Assembly: GCA_945874145.1 (NCBI GenBank)
Contig: CAMCFN010000025.1
Location: 1-52,401, forward strand
DNA: 52,401 nt
Direction of reading: 5' to 3'
From: Akkermansia muciniphila
GTDB lineage: Bacteria; Verrucomicrobiota; Verrucomicrobiia; Limisphaerales; SXTU01
Shown here: positions 17,062 to 25,900 of the stretch, piece after piece
Layout of the letters: each line of letters begins with the position of its first letter
Position numbering within the stretch: position 1 is the stretch's first letter
The notes under the pieces: generated by a model
Seen by the model: only the letters and a program-made list of their open reading frames with translations
What the model was told of the DNA's origin: nothing
Database searches by the model: none
Translations under genes and position numbers: made by a program

Positions 17062-17877
17062 ATGCAAGCATTCGTGGACGCCGTGGCAACTGAGCTGGAA
17101 AGGCCACGGCTGCTTCTAAAACAGGTGGTTGACCATCTGGCGTCCCACCGCTCGGTGAGCCGCGACGCGCTGGGCGAATTCTTCAGCCGTGAGCTGGAGG
17201 CGCTGGAGGACTACGAGATTGATCTGATGTTTTCGGCACAGTTCACGCCGACGTTGACCGAACAGGCTGCCTTCTCCGAGTTGCTCGACCGGCAGACGCT
17301 GCCCACTGCCGAGTGGCCGGCGTTGGTCCGATTGCTGACGGCGCGGCCAGCGATGGCACGGCTGGTGACTGAGGATGGCGAGCCGCATGCGTTGCGCCTG
17401 CGCGAGGTCAGCATCGAGCGCTTTGTCACGCGGTTGAACTTGGATGTGAGATTGCCCGATCCGCTTGCCAAGCTGCTCTCTTCCCTTCCGCCCGCTGAGG
17501 ATCGCGCGCTGCTCAAGGCCCTTGCCCGCCGCAGCATCTGGAGCAAGGAGCCGCGTCGTGCGGTGCTGTTCCGCTACTTGCTGGCTGCAACGAGCGAGGA
17601 CTTTTACCGCCGCGAGGACTTGCTCGCGCTGCTCAAGCTGATGGAAACCTACCAACCCAAGGATGCCGCCGATTTGATCGCCCGCATCCCGCACTGGCAG
17701 GAGGTGATCAAGAATGAAATACTCTCCGCTGCGAGTCCGAAACTTTTCTTTGCGGCGCGGGTGCAGGAACTTCACGGCGGCGGTCGCGATCAGCGACATC
17801 AGGACAGCTCCGTCATCTCCGTCAAGCAACGGGAGCTGGAGTTCCTCGGACGGTTGCAGAGCGTGTTGACCGCTTGA
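17062..17877 (+). CDS. Unknown, probably all-helical protein
   Basis: A 271-residue protein. The frame is open back into the tRNA, but the first ATG with plausible protein character is this one. The composition is Leu/Ala/Arg/Glu-rich with regular amphipathic periodicity, suggesting an all-alpha, possibly HEAT-like or coiled-coil-containing soluble protein. No signal peptide, membrane segment or catalytic motif is visible. It stands alone between the tRNA and a terminator shared with apgM. I do not recognise the family and give no function. Confidence 0.7.
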   Translation: MQAFVDAVATELERPRLLLKQVVDHLASHRSVSRDALGEFFSRELEALEDYEIDLMFSAQFTPTLTEQAAFSELLDRQTLPTAEWPALVRLLTARPAMARLVTEDGEPHALRLREVSIERFVTRLNLDVRLPDPLAKLLSSLPPAEDRALLKALARRSIWSKEPRRAVLFRYLLAATSEDFYRREDLLALLKLMETYQPKDAADLIARIPHWQEVIKNEILSAASPKLFFAARVQELHGGGRDQRHQDSSVISVKQRELEFLGRLQSVLTA

Positions 17878-17917
17878 CGGGCGCGGTTGCCAAACCAGCG
17901 TCCCCTCCCGAAGCAAA

Positions 17918-17949
17918 ACTGCCACCGGGATGGGTTTCCCGGTGGCAGT
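17918..17949 (-). terminator. Rho-independent terminator for apgM
   Basis: A perfect 13-bp stem (17918-17930 with 17937-17949) with a 6-base loop. On the minus strand it is followed by TTTTGCTT, the expected U-rich tail, so it fits apgM best. It may also act on the convergent gene. Confidence 0.85.
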
Positions 17950-17974
17950 CGTGTGAGCCTATGGAGCCTTGGTC

Positions 17975-19201
17975 TTACGCCCCGAACTTGTCGAACATCT
18001 TCGCATTTGCCTGCATGAGCCGCATCAGATACTTCGCCTCGAAGATGCCGAGCGAGCCCGAGTTCGCGCCGGTTTCGGTGAAGCGGTCGAGCTTGTCCGA
18101 GCCGCTGCACGCACTATGCAGCAGCACGGGCTGCGGGTGCCAGGAGTGGCCCTTCATCGCACAGGGCGTCGAGTGGTCGCCGGTGATGACCAGCACGTCG
18201 GGCTTCTTCGCGAGCAGGATCGGCAGCGCGGCGTCGAAATCCTCGATGGCCTGCTTCTTCGCCTCGAAGTTGCCGTCCTCGCCGTATTTGTCGGTGTATT
18301 TGTAGTGGAGGAAGAAGTAGTCGTAGTTGTCGTATTCCGCCACGTAGCGCTGGCACTGCTCGGCGATGGTCTGCGGCCCCTCGACCTTGGTCATGCCCAC
18401 GAGCTGGGCGAGGCCCTTATACATGGGATAGACCGCGAGCGCGGCGGGCTTGAGCTGGTAGCGCTGCTCGAAGCTCGGAATCTCCGGCTGGTGCGCGATG
18501 CCGCGCATGAGGAAGCCGTTGGCCTTCGGGTGGCTGGCAAGGACAGGCAGCGCCTTCTTGTAGAACTCGGCGATGAGCTTGGCGGTCTTCTTCTGCTTCG
18601 CGTTTTTCGCGCCCTCGGGCTTGGCCTCCAGCAGTTTCAAGCCTTCACGATTGGGATCGGTCGAGCTGATGGGGCCTTCGAGGCCTTGGCCACGGAACAA
18701 CACCACGAAGCGGTGTTCCTTGCCCGCTTTGACGATGACCTGTGTGTCGCCGATCTTCTTGATTTTCTTCGTGAGCAAATCGCACAGCTCTTCGCAGACC
18801 TCCGTCGCGATGCGGCCCGCGCGGCGGTCGGTGACGATGCCCTTCTTGTCGAGGGTGCAGAAGTTGGCGCGCGCGGCGACATCACCGGCCTTCAACTCCA
18901 TGCCTAGGCCGAGCGCCTCGATGACACCGCGGCCGACCTCGAATTCCAAGGGGTCATAACCGAACAGCCCGAGGTGGCCGGGGCCGCTGCCGGGGGTGAT
19001 GCCGGGGGCGACCGGGATCATGCGGCCTTGGGCACAGCCTGACTTCACCAGCGCATCCAGATTGGGCGTGGCGGCGGCTTCCAGCGGGGTCATGTTGCCG
19101 GTGGCGGCGGTGGCGATGTCACCGAGGCCATCGAGCACGATGAGGGCGAGTTTTGCGCCCGTTTTGATGGTCAGCGAGGAATACAGTTCGTCGAGTTTCA
19201 T
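17975..19201 (-). CDS. apgM: 2,3-bisphosphoglycerate-independent phosphoglycerate mutase, archaeal type
   Basis: A 408-residue cytoplasmic enzyme that interconverts 3- and 2-phosphoglycerate in glycolysis. It belongs to the alkaline-phosphatase superfamily. LIVLDGLGD (about 20-28) is the N-terminal metal-binding Asp motif, TPGSGPGHLGLFGYDP (about 69-84) holds the catalytic Ser region, and VITGDHSTP (about 343-351) and the His in KGHSWHPQP are the second metal cluster. The length matches the ApgM family (about 400), not the 510-residue GpmI family. The ATG is chosen over an upstream TTG six bases earlier. Divergent from tig. Confidence 0.93.
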   Translation of the reverse strand: MKLDELYSSLTIKTGAKLALIVLDGLGDIATAATGNMTPLEAAATPNLDALVKSGCAQGRMIPVAPGITPGSGPGHLGLFGYDPLEFEVGRGVIEALGLGMELKAGDVAARANFCTLDKKGIVTDRRAGRIATEVCEELCDLLTKKIKKIGDTQVIVKAGKEHRFVVLFRGQGLEGPISSTDPNREGLKLLEAKPEGAKNAKQKKTAKLIAEFYKKALPVLASHPKANGFLMRGIAHQPEIPSFEQRYQLKPAALAVYPMYKGLAQLVGMTKVEGPQTIAEQCQRYVAEYDNYDYFFLHYKYTDKYGEDGNFEAKKQAIEDFDAALPILLAKKPDVLVITGDHSTPCAMKGHSWHPQPVLLHSACSGSDKLDRFTETGANSGSLGIFEAKYLMRLMQANAKMFDKFGA

Positions 19202-19359
19202 GGTCAAATTTCAGTTCAAGTCTGCTCAGGTGGAGTTTCGACCATGCTGCGGGCTTTGGTTTCCCCTGGCCGAAACGCCGCGTGCAATATGCTGGCAACC
19301 GAAATGGGGGTCAACGGTTTTGCCGCCAGACCAACCCGGCAAAAGCGCGTCGGGCAGGC

Positions 19360-19388
19360 TTGACGGGTTTGTGTCGCCTTCTTAGGCT
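19360..19388 (+). promoter_or_regulatory. Candidate sigma-70-type promoter for tig
   Basis: TTGACG (19360-19365), a 17-base spacer, then TAGGCT (19383-19388), about 80 bases before the GTG start. The -35 matches well, the -10 only partly. Confidence 0.35.
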
Positions 19389-19468
19389 GCCCAGCTCTTT
19401 GCCTCGCCACAGGCCGAAGTGTTCGGCCCAGGCGCGGCTTACTAATCGCAAACACAACAGGAACCGCC

Positions 19469-20794
19469 GTGAACGTAACCGTCGAAAATCTCGCCCCGTG
19501 CAAAAAGCTCCTGCGCGTGGAAGTGGACGCCGCCGAAGTGGATGCCGCTTTTGCCAACGTCACCAAGGAGTTCCAACGCCACGCCCAACTGCCCGGCTTT
19601 CGCGCTGGCAAAGCCCCCCGTGACTTGGTGCTCAAGAGCTTCGGCTCCCGCATCGAGGAAGAGGTCAAGAAAAAGCTCATCCCCGACTCCTATCAGAAGG
19701 CAATCGAGCAGCAGAAGATCCGCCCGGCCGTCCATCCTGACATCGAGGAGATTCAATTTGGCCGTGGCCAGTCCCTCCAGTTTGCGGCCACGGTGGAGAC
19801 CCAGCCCGAGTTCGAGTTGCCCGAATACAAGGGCCTGGCGGTGAAGCGCGAGCTCGTGCTCATCACCGATGCCGATGTGGACAAGGCGCTCAATGTCCTC
19901 CGCGAGCAGCGCACGGATTACAAGGACGTGGCGCGCCCGATCGTGGCCGGCGACATCGCCGTGGTGAACTACACGGGCACCTGCGACGGGAAGCCCATCA
20001 CTGAGACCGCGCCGACCGCGCGCGGCCTGACCGAGCAGAAGGCGTTTTGGATTCGCTGCGAGGCGGGCCAGTTCATCCCCGGCTTCACCGAGCAGCTCTA
20101 CGGCATGAACGCGGGCGAGAAGCGCACGGTGAATGTTGGGTTCCCGGCCGATTTCGTCGCCGCCGAACTCGTGGGCAAGCAGGGCGTTTACGAGGTGGAA
20201 CTCGTGCAGGTGAAGGAGCGAGTGCTGCCCGAGGTGAACGATGAGTTCGCCAAGTCCTTCAAGGCCGAAAGCCTGGAGCAGCTCCGCACTGGCATCCGCG
20301 CTGACCTCGAAGCCGACCGCAACACCAAGGCTTCGCGCTCCGTGCGCGACCAGCTCATCCAAGCCGTGCTGGGCAAGGTGCAATTTGATCTCCCCGAGTC
20401 CATCGTCCTGCAGGAGACCCGCAGCGTGGTTTACAACATCGTGCAGGAAAACCAGCAGCGCGGCATCCCCAAGGAAGCCATAGAGCAGCAGAAGGACGTA
20501 ATCTTCGCCAATGCCAACGCCAGCGCGAAGGACCGCGTGAAGGCCATGTTCATCCTCAACCGCATCGCGGAGAAAGAGGGCATCAAGGTCGAGCAGCAGG
20601 AGATCCTCGAACGCGTGCAGGGCATGGCCCAGCAATACCAGATGCCCATCCAGAAGCTCATCAAGCAGCTTGAGGAGCGCGGCGGCTTCGGCGAAATCCA
20701 CGAGCAGATCATCGTGGGCAAGGTGCTCGACTTCCTCCAGATCCAGGCGCACGTCGAGGAAGTCCCGGCGAGCGCGCCGGCTCCGGCGGTCTGA
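19469..20794 (+). CDS. tig: Trigger factor (ribosome-associated chaperone / peptidyl-prolyl isomerase)
   Basis: A 441-residue protein that binds at the ribosome exit tunnel and shields nascent chains. Three regions are visible: an N-terminal ribosome-binding domain with the signature GFRAGKAPRDLV (about 44-55); a central FKBP-type isomerase domain (about 150-245; GDIAVVNYTG, PGFTEQLYGM); and a long helical C-terminal chaperone domain rich in Gln/Glu (about 255-430) with a Pro/Ala tail. It starts at GTG with AGGA six bases before. Unusually, clpP/clpX do not follow; a strong bidirectional terminator does. The last 33 codons recur in diverged form at 29972-30070. Confidence 0.95.
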   Translation: MNVTVENLAPCKKLLRVEVDAAEVDAAFANVTKEFQRHAQLPGFRAGKAPRDLVLKSFGSRIEEEVKKKLIPDSYQKAIEQQKIRPAVHPDIEEIQFGRGQSLQFAATVETQPEFELPEYKGLAVKRELVLITDADVDKALNVLREQRTDYKDVARPIVAGDIAVVNYTGTCDGKPITETAPTARGLTEQKAFWIRCEAGQFIPGFTEQLYGMNAGEKRTVNVGFPADFVAAELVGKQGVYEVELVQVKERVLPEVNDEFAKSFKAESLEQLRTGIRADLEADRNTKASRSVRDQLIQAVLGKVQFDLPESIVLQETRSVVYNIVQENQQRGIPKEAIEQQKDVIFANANASAKDRVKAMFILNRIAEKEGIKVEQQEILERVQGMAQQYQMPIQKLIKQLEERGGFGEIHEQIIVGKVLDFLQIQAHVEEVPASAPAPAV

Positions 20795-20823
20795 GCCCCG
20801 GTAGCAATCCAACTGTAAACGCG

Positions 20824-20849
20824 AAGCGGCGGTCCATGGACCGCCGCTT
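20824..20849. terminator. Bidirectional hairpin terminator between tig and the nucleotidyltransferase gene
   Basis: A perfect 12-bp stem (20824-20835 with 20838-20849) of GC-rich arms starting AAGCGGCGG. It is followed on the plus strand by TTGTTTT. An A-rich flank on the other side gives a U-run on the minus strand as well. Confidence 0.85.
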
Positions 20850-20900
20850 TTGTTTTCGTGGCTGACAAATCCCGCCTCCCCACGTCGTCGGTTAACCCGG

Positions 20901-21644
20901 CTATTCCTGCAACGACGCCAGCACTTCCGGATCACGCACGTCCACCCAGCGGCCGGCGATTTGCAGGCCGGCCAGTTGATGCTTCGCGGCGAGCATGGCC
21001 GTCAGCGCGTCGGTCAGCTCGTATTCCCCGCGCGGCGACTTCTCCAGCCGCGCGGTGAACTCGAAGATCACCGGGTCGAACAGGTAGATGCCGGCGTTAT
21101 ACCATGCGGTGGCACCGGGCTTCAGCCGGCCCTGCGCGTGCAGCTCCGCTAGCTGGGCCTGGCTGGGCTTCTCCACGAGGTGGTGCAGGCAGAAAGCCGC
21201 GTCGAAGAAGAACAGTCCGCCCTTGGTTACGTCCTCGCTCCCGGTCACCGTCACGAGGCCAGCGAATTTCCCTTCGTTCCACCGCTTCAGCATGGCCGCG
21301 TAAGTCTCCGGCTTCACCAGGATGTCGCCGTAGGTCAGCAGGAACGGCTCGCTCCCCGCGAACGCCTTCGCCAGCTCCGGGGCCTTGCCCGTGCCGTCTT
21401 GCACCACCTGCCGCACGTAGCTGATGCGCGCCCCGAACTTCGAGCCATCGCCGAAGAACCCTTCCACCACCTCCGCGTGCCAGCCCGTCACGATGCAAAA
21501 CTCCCGGATGCCCACGCTCATCAACCCCTCGACGATGTGCTGGAGAATGGGCTTGCCCTGCACCTTGAGCATGGGCTTGGGGATTTCGTTGGTGAGGTCG
21601 CGCATGCGCGTGCCTTTGCCGGCGGCGAGGATGACAGCTTTCAT
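20901..21644 (-). CDS. NDP-sugar nucleotidyltransferase (copy A)
   Basis: A 247-residue protein that probably couples a sugar-1-phosphate to an NTP to give the activated sugar for glycan synthesis. MKAVILAAGKGTRM (1-14) is the G-x-G-T-R-x nucleotide-binding loop, followed by KPMLKVQGKPIL, the usual Lys-Pro-Met-Leu block. LLTYGDILV carries the catalytic-metal Asp (about 104), and VEKPS and WYNAGIYLF are sugar-binding loops. It has only the catalytic domain, without a left-handed-helix acyl/acetyltransferase tail. The sugar cannot be told. About 18 residues differ from copy B at 30164-30907. Confidence 0.85.
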   Translation of the reverse strand: MKAVILAAGKGTRMRDLTNEIPKPMLKVQGKPILQHIVEGLMSVGIREFCIVTGWHAEVVEGFFGDGSKFGARISYVRQVVQDGTGKAPELAKAFAGSEPFLLTYGDILVKPETYAAMLKRWNEGKFAGLVTVTGSEDVTKGGLFFFDAAFCLHHLVEKPSQAQLAELHAQGRLKPGATAWYNAGIYLFDPVIFEFTARLEKSPRGEYELTDALTAMLAAKHQLAGLQIAGRWVDVRDPEVLASLQE

Positions 21645-21784
21645 TTCAGGTAAGTTCGTTCGCGGGCCAGCGTCCGTGAACCGCCGTGAGATTTCCAGAC
21701 CGCGCGGGAAAAAAGTGCGGCCCTGCCCTAGTCCCCGTTGAAATACCCTTGGCGGGCGGGCCGTCGAAGGCCGGCCCAGACATC

Positions 21785-22912
21785 ATGCACTCCACCCGCG
21801 CTTTGCCTGCCACCCGCCGCCAGCTCCTCTCCGCCGTCGGGGCCGCCGCCCTCGCCTCGGCCTGGCGCACTGAAGCCGCGCCCGCGCCCCAGCCTGCGCC
21901 CCCCGCCCGGCCGGCGAACGCCCCGCCCGAGCCCGGCCGCCTCGTGCTCGGCTGTCAGATGTGGGGCTCGGACCCCGTTTCGCTCCTCTACTACCAACGC
22001 TACGGCGTGGCCCACATCATGGCCTCGCCACCCAAGCCGGACGCCGACGGGCGTTGGAGCGTCGCCGACTTGGTCGCCCTCCGCGAACGCGTCGCGCAGT
22101 CCGGCATCGCCGTCGAGATGCTCCCCTTGCCCGGCTTGTTCGACAACATTCTCCTCGGCCTCAGCCCCGCGCGCGACCGCGACCTCGACACCATGTGCGC
22201 CAACATCCGCGCCGCCGGCGAGGCCGGCATCCCCGCCCTCCACTACAACATCGCCACCGGCATCTATCGCGGCCCCACCGAGACTTACCGCACCGACCTC
22301 AAGGCCCCCGGTCGCGGCGGCACCTACTACGACACCTGGAAGGAAGCCGACGCGCTCAAGCTGACCAACGCCCCGCGCGAGCGCCTCGGCCCGCCCGCCG
22401 AAGTCATGTGGGAACGCATCGCCTACCTCCTGAAACGCATCGTGCCCGCCGCCGCCGCCGCGAAGGTCCGCCTCGCGATGCACCCGCCCGACCCGCCGTG
22501 GCCGCGCGGTTTCTGGGGCGTGGACCGCGTGCCTGGCACCTTCGCGGAACTCCAGCGCTACATTGCCATCGAGGAGAATCCCTATCACGGCCTGCTTTTC
22601 TGCCAGGGCACCATCTGCGAAATGGTTGCCGACCCCGCGCGCGAAATCGGCGAAGTCATCCGTTACTTTGGCCGGCGCGGGAAAATCTTCGCCATCCACT
22701 TCCGCAACATCCGCGGCCGGCGCGGTGACTTCCTGGAAGTGTTCCCCGACGAAGGCGACGTGGACATGCTCGCCGCTCTCCGTGCCTACAAGGAATGCGG
22801 TTGTGCCGGCATGGTCGAGCCCGACCACGTCCCCGGGAAGAACCGCGAAACCATCGTCTTCGCCTACGGCTACATTCGCGGGCTGTTGCAGACGGTTTAC
22901 GAAGGCGCGTGA
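21785..22912 (+). CDS. Tat-exported mannonate dehydratase-like TIM-barrel protein
   Basis: A 375-residue protein. TRRQLLSAVGAAALASA near the N-terminus is a twin-arginine signal, followed by a Pro/Ala linker. The rest resembles D-mannonate dehydratase (UxuA): a metal-ligand His in MHPPDPP (about 233), Cys in FCQGT (273), His in IHFRN (305) and Asp in EPDH (347). These correspond to the Mn ligands known in UxuA/ManD; the usual R-P-D-H reads E-P-D-H here. UxuA is normally cytoplasmic and acts on D-mannonate from glucuronate, so an exported version is odd. It may act on oligouronates or be a divergent family member. It is 13 bases before the giant gene, so probably co-transcribed. Confidence 0.7.
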   Translation: MHSTRALPATRRQLLSAVGAAALASAWRTEAAPAPQPAPPARPANAPPEPGRLVLGCQMWGSDPVSLLYYQRYGVAHIMASPPKPDADGRWSVADLVALRERVAQSGIAVEMLPLPGLFDNILLGLSPARDRDLDTMCANIRAAGEAGIPALHYNIATGIYRGPTETYRTDLKAPGRGGTYYDTWKEADALKLTNAPRERLGPPAEVMWERIAYLLKRIVPAAAAAKVRLAMHPPDPPWPRGFWGVDRVPGTFAELQRYIAIEENPYHGLLFCQGTICEMVADPAREIGEVIRYFGRRGKIFAIHFRNIRGRRGDFLEVFPDEGDVDMLAALRAYKECGCAGMVEPDHVPGKNRETIVFAYGYIRGLLQTVYEGA

Positions 22913-22925
22913 ACCGCGAGCCACG

Positions 22926-25900
22926 ATGATTCCCTCCGCCCACCCCGCCCCGTGCCGGCGCCTTGCAGTCGCCGCGTTCCTCGTCGCGCACATGCTCTCC
23001 GTCGTCCACGCCGCCGGCCAAGAGGTCCGCCTCATCGCCGCCGACGTGCCCGCCGCTCCGCCCGTCAGCACCCGCGTGGATTTCCGCCGCGCCGCCGATG
23101 GCGGGCTCATCGCCACGCAATGGCTTGCCGGCGTCACGCTCGGCGGACAGGCGCTCTTCCCGGTGACCAGCCAAGGCGCGTTGCTCCCCAAGGCCCCCGA
23201 TGTCTCCCTCCCCGCCGGCAAGGCCAAGCTCGCCAAGGAAGCCGACGACCTCCTCAAGGAACTCGACCCCGCGCTCGCCAAAGGCGGCCCCACCATCACG
23301 AACCCCGTGGACCTCGTGGACGCCCTCTATCGCGGCCAGAAACTCTCCCTCGGCCGCCCCGTCGGCCCGCAGCGCAACCGCGCCAGCGTCGCCTTTGCGA
23401 GTCCGGCGGCGGGCGAGCTGGTGGAACCCGGCGGGCTGGTGGTCGCACCCGGCGCGCGGCGGCTGGACGTGCCGTGCTTCCCACTCAGCATCACCGCCGT
23501 GCAAGCAGGCCGCGATGGCCAGCCCATTTCCTTCACGCCCCGGCTCCTGTGGAAAGGCCGCGACCTCCTCGCCGACTGCCTCTTCGAGCACAGCCCCGAC
23601 CTGCCGCTCGGCGACACCGGCGACCGCAAGTCCGCGACGCTCGAGGAATGGCTCGCCGCCACGCGCGGCGGCGAACGCCCCTTCCGCCGGCTGACGATTT
23701 ACCTCCCCGCCCTCGCCGACGCGAAGTCGCCGCCCTACGAACTCAACGGCCACCCGCTGCGCCTCAGCCCCGAAGGCGTGACGCTCGCCGCCGCGCCGGC
23801 CAACGCCACCACCGCGCTACGCCGCACGGACAAGTTCGCCCTCGAGCTTGTCCTCCCCGCGCCGACGCCCGACACCCGCGTGCCAGTCCCCGTCCTCACC
23901 GCGCTCGGCCCCGGCTGGAGCGGGCCAACTGACGACATGCTCTGGCTGCGCCGCGACGCCACCGCGCTCACCGTCACCATCAACCGCGCCGACGGCCGCG
24001 CCCTCACCCTCCGCCCCGAGCTCCCGCTGTCGCTCGCCGAAGCCGACCGCTGGCATCTCGCGGTGCTGGTCATGGGCGGGCGCGCGCCGGAGGACCTGCC
24101 CGCCGCGCACGTCCTCGCGCTGCCGCGTTCGCCGCAGCCCAACACCGACACGTTGGAGTTCCGCCTTGCCAGCGCCGGCCCCGGCGGCCCGCTGCCCTTG
24201 CCGAAGTCGCTCACCCTGCACGTCCGCGCCGGCTACCCGCTGCCGCCCGGCGCGACGAACTTCTCCGCCCTCGCCTGCGAGCAAGCCGCGCCCGGCCTCT
24301 ACCGCGCGCCGCGCGGCCAGCTCGCCTCCGGCCCGGTCAGCGCCGAACTCCTCCTCGGCTCCAGCCCTTCGCCCACCTTCCCGCTCGTGCTCACCGACGC
24401 CGCCACCCTCGGTGCCGCCACGCTCACCACACATCACAACCGCTGCGACTACTACCGGGGCGAGGAAGTGCAGCTCGCCGTCATCGTCCGCGCGCTGAAG
24501 GCACTCCCCGCCACCGCCGCGCGGCTCACGCTGCGCCACGAATCAGGCGAGGCATTCCCGCTCGGGGAAATCTCCCTCGCCGCGCCCGCCGGCCAGCCGC
24601 GCACCTTCTTCGTCAAGCTCCCCACCGCGCGCTGGCAGCTTGGCCGCCACGAGCTGCACCTCGCCGCGCCCGGCCTGCTCGCCTACGCCCACGCCGTCAC
24701 GCTCTACTCGGCCACGCCCGCCTCCACGTTCGCGCTGCCGAGCTGGATGCCCGCCAGCTTCTCCGGCCCGCCGCGCGTGGGCGGCGAGACGATTGCAAAC
24801 CTCCTGCTGGACCAGGCCCCGAGCAAGTTCCTCGCGCCGCACGAGCTCGCGGCCTTCACCGCGCAACCCGTCGCGCCCCACGCGTTGCGTGCGTGGTTCG
24901 CCCACGATGCCTTGCTCCCCGCGCCGGAGAAGACCGCCACTTACGACGCCGACACCGAACGCGAAATGGCCGTGGCCATGCGGCTCGGGCTGCGTTACGC
25001 GCCCGCCTACGGCTGGGGCATGAACGGCCAGGAAGCCGCGTGGAATCCCAAGCACAGCCTGCCCGAGGACCTCGCGCGCATGCAGCGCCTCTCCTCGCTC
25101 GTCACGCAACGCCACCGCGACTTCGGCAACTTCGCCGGCCTCCACCTCAACTGGTATCCCACCGCCGGCGGTTACTGGGAGGACCACCCGCCCACCGACG
25201 GCCACGCCACCGCGCGCGCCGCCCGCCTCGCCGCCGAGCTCGCGCAACTCCAGACCAACTCCGCCGCCCGCCCCGGCCTTACCGAACTCGACCGCGCCGT
25301 GCAGGCGCACCACTACCGCGTCGGCGCGCTGCCGCGTGCCTACCGCGCGTGGACCGAGCAAACATCCCGGCTCCTGCCCGGTCTCGCGGAGCACGCGCTC
25401 TCCGAGGACGTCGCGCAACCGGGCTTGTCGCCGCAAACGCCCGTGGCCAGCTCGTTCCTGCCCGTGAGCTGGTTCAACCAATCGGCGTATTACCCGAGCG
25501 TTTACTTCGCCACGCTGCCGGCGGCGACGGTTCACGCCTACACCGACTACGGCTTCTCGCCCTTCCAGCACTTGTGGGCGCTGGACTTCTGGGCCGCCGG
25601 CGTCGGCGCCAAGCCCAAATGGCTCACCTCCATGTCCAACGGCCGCGACCTCATGCTCCAGCAGGCGCTGCTCGCCGTCGGACGCGGCGCGGCCGGCGTG
25701 GACCTGCACGGCGACGACCCCGCCGCCGCGAAGCTGCTCGCGCGTTTGCTCACCGCCTACGGCCCGATGTTCCGCCGGCTCACGCCCGAGAGCGATGTCG
25801 CCATCGTCACCTCCCTGCGCCAGCAGTTCGCGGACAGCAAGCTCGTCGGCCGGTGGATGGGCTACACCGGCGGCAGCTACTTCGACCTTTACACCAAGCT

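Larger units (their letters stand above)
20690..21656. repeat. Segmental duplication, copy A (tig 3' end, terminator, nucleotidyltransferase)
   Basis: Collinear with 29972-30919 in the same orientation. Bases 21525-21656 are identical to 30788-30919 (132 bases, by eye); the remainder differs mostly at silent positions. Weaker similarity continues some tens of bases beyond 21656. Confidence 0.9.

Noticed and set aside
19442..20935. A 497-codon minus-strand frame over tig
   Set aside because: It is antisense to trigger factor, which has all three domains and its signature.
22563..22925. Extension of the giant gene to the left
   Set aside because: It overlaps the mannonate-dehydratase-like gene out of frame and lacks the signal peptide found at 22926.
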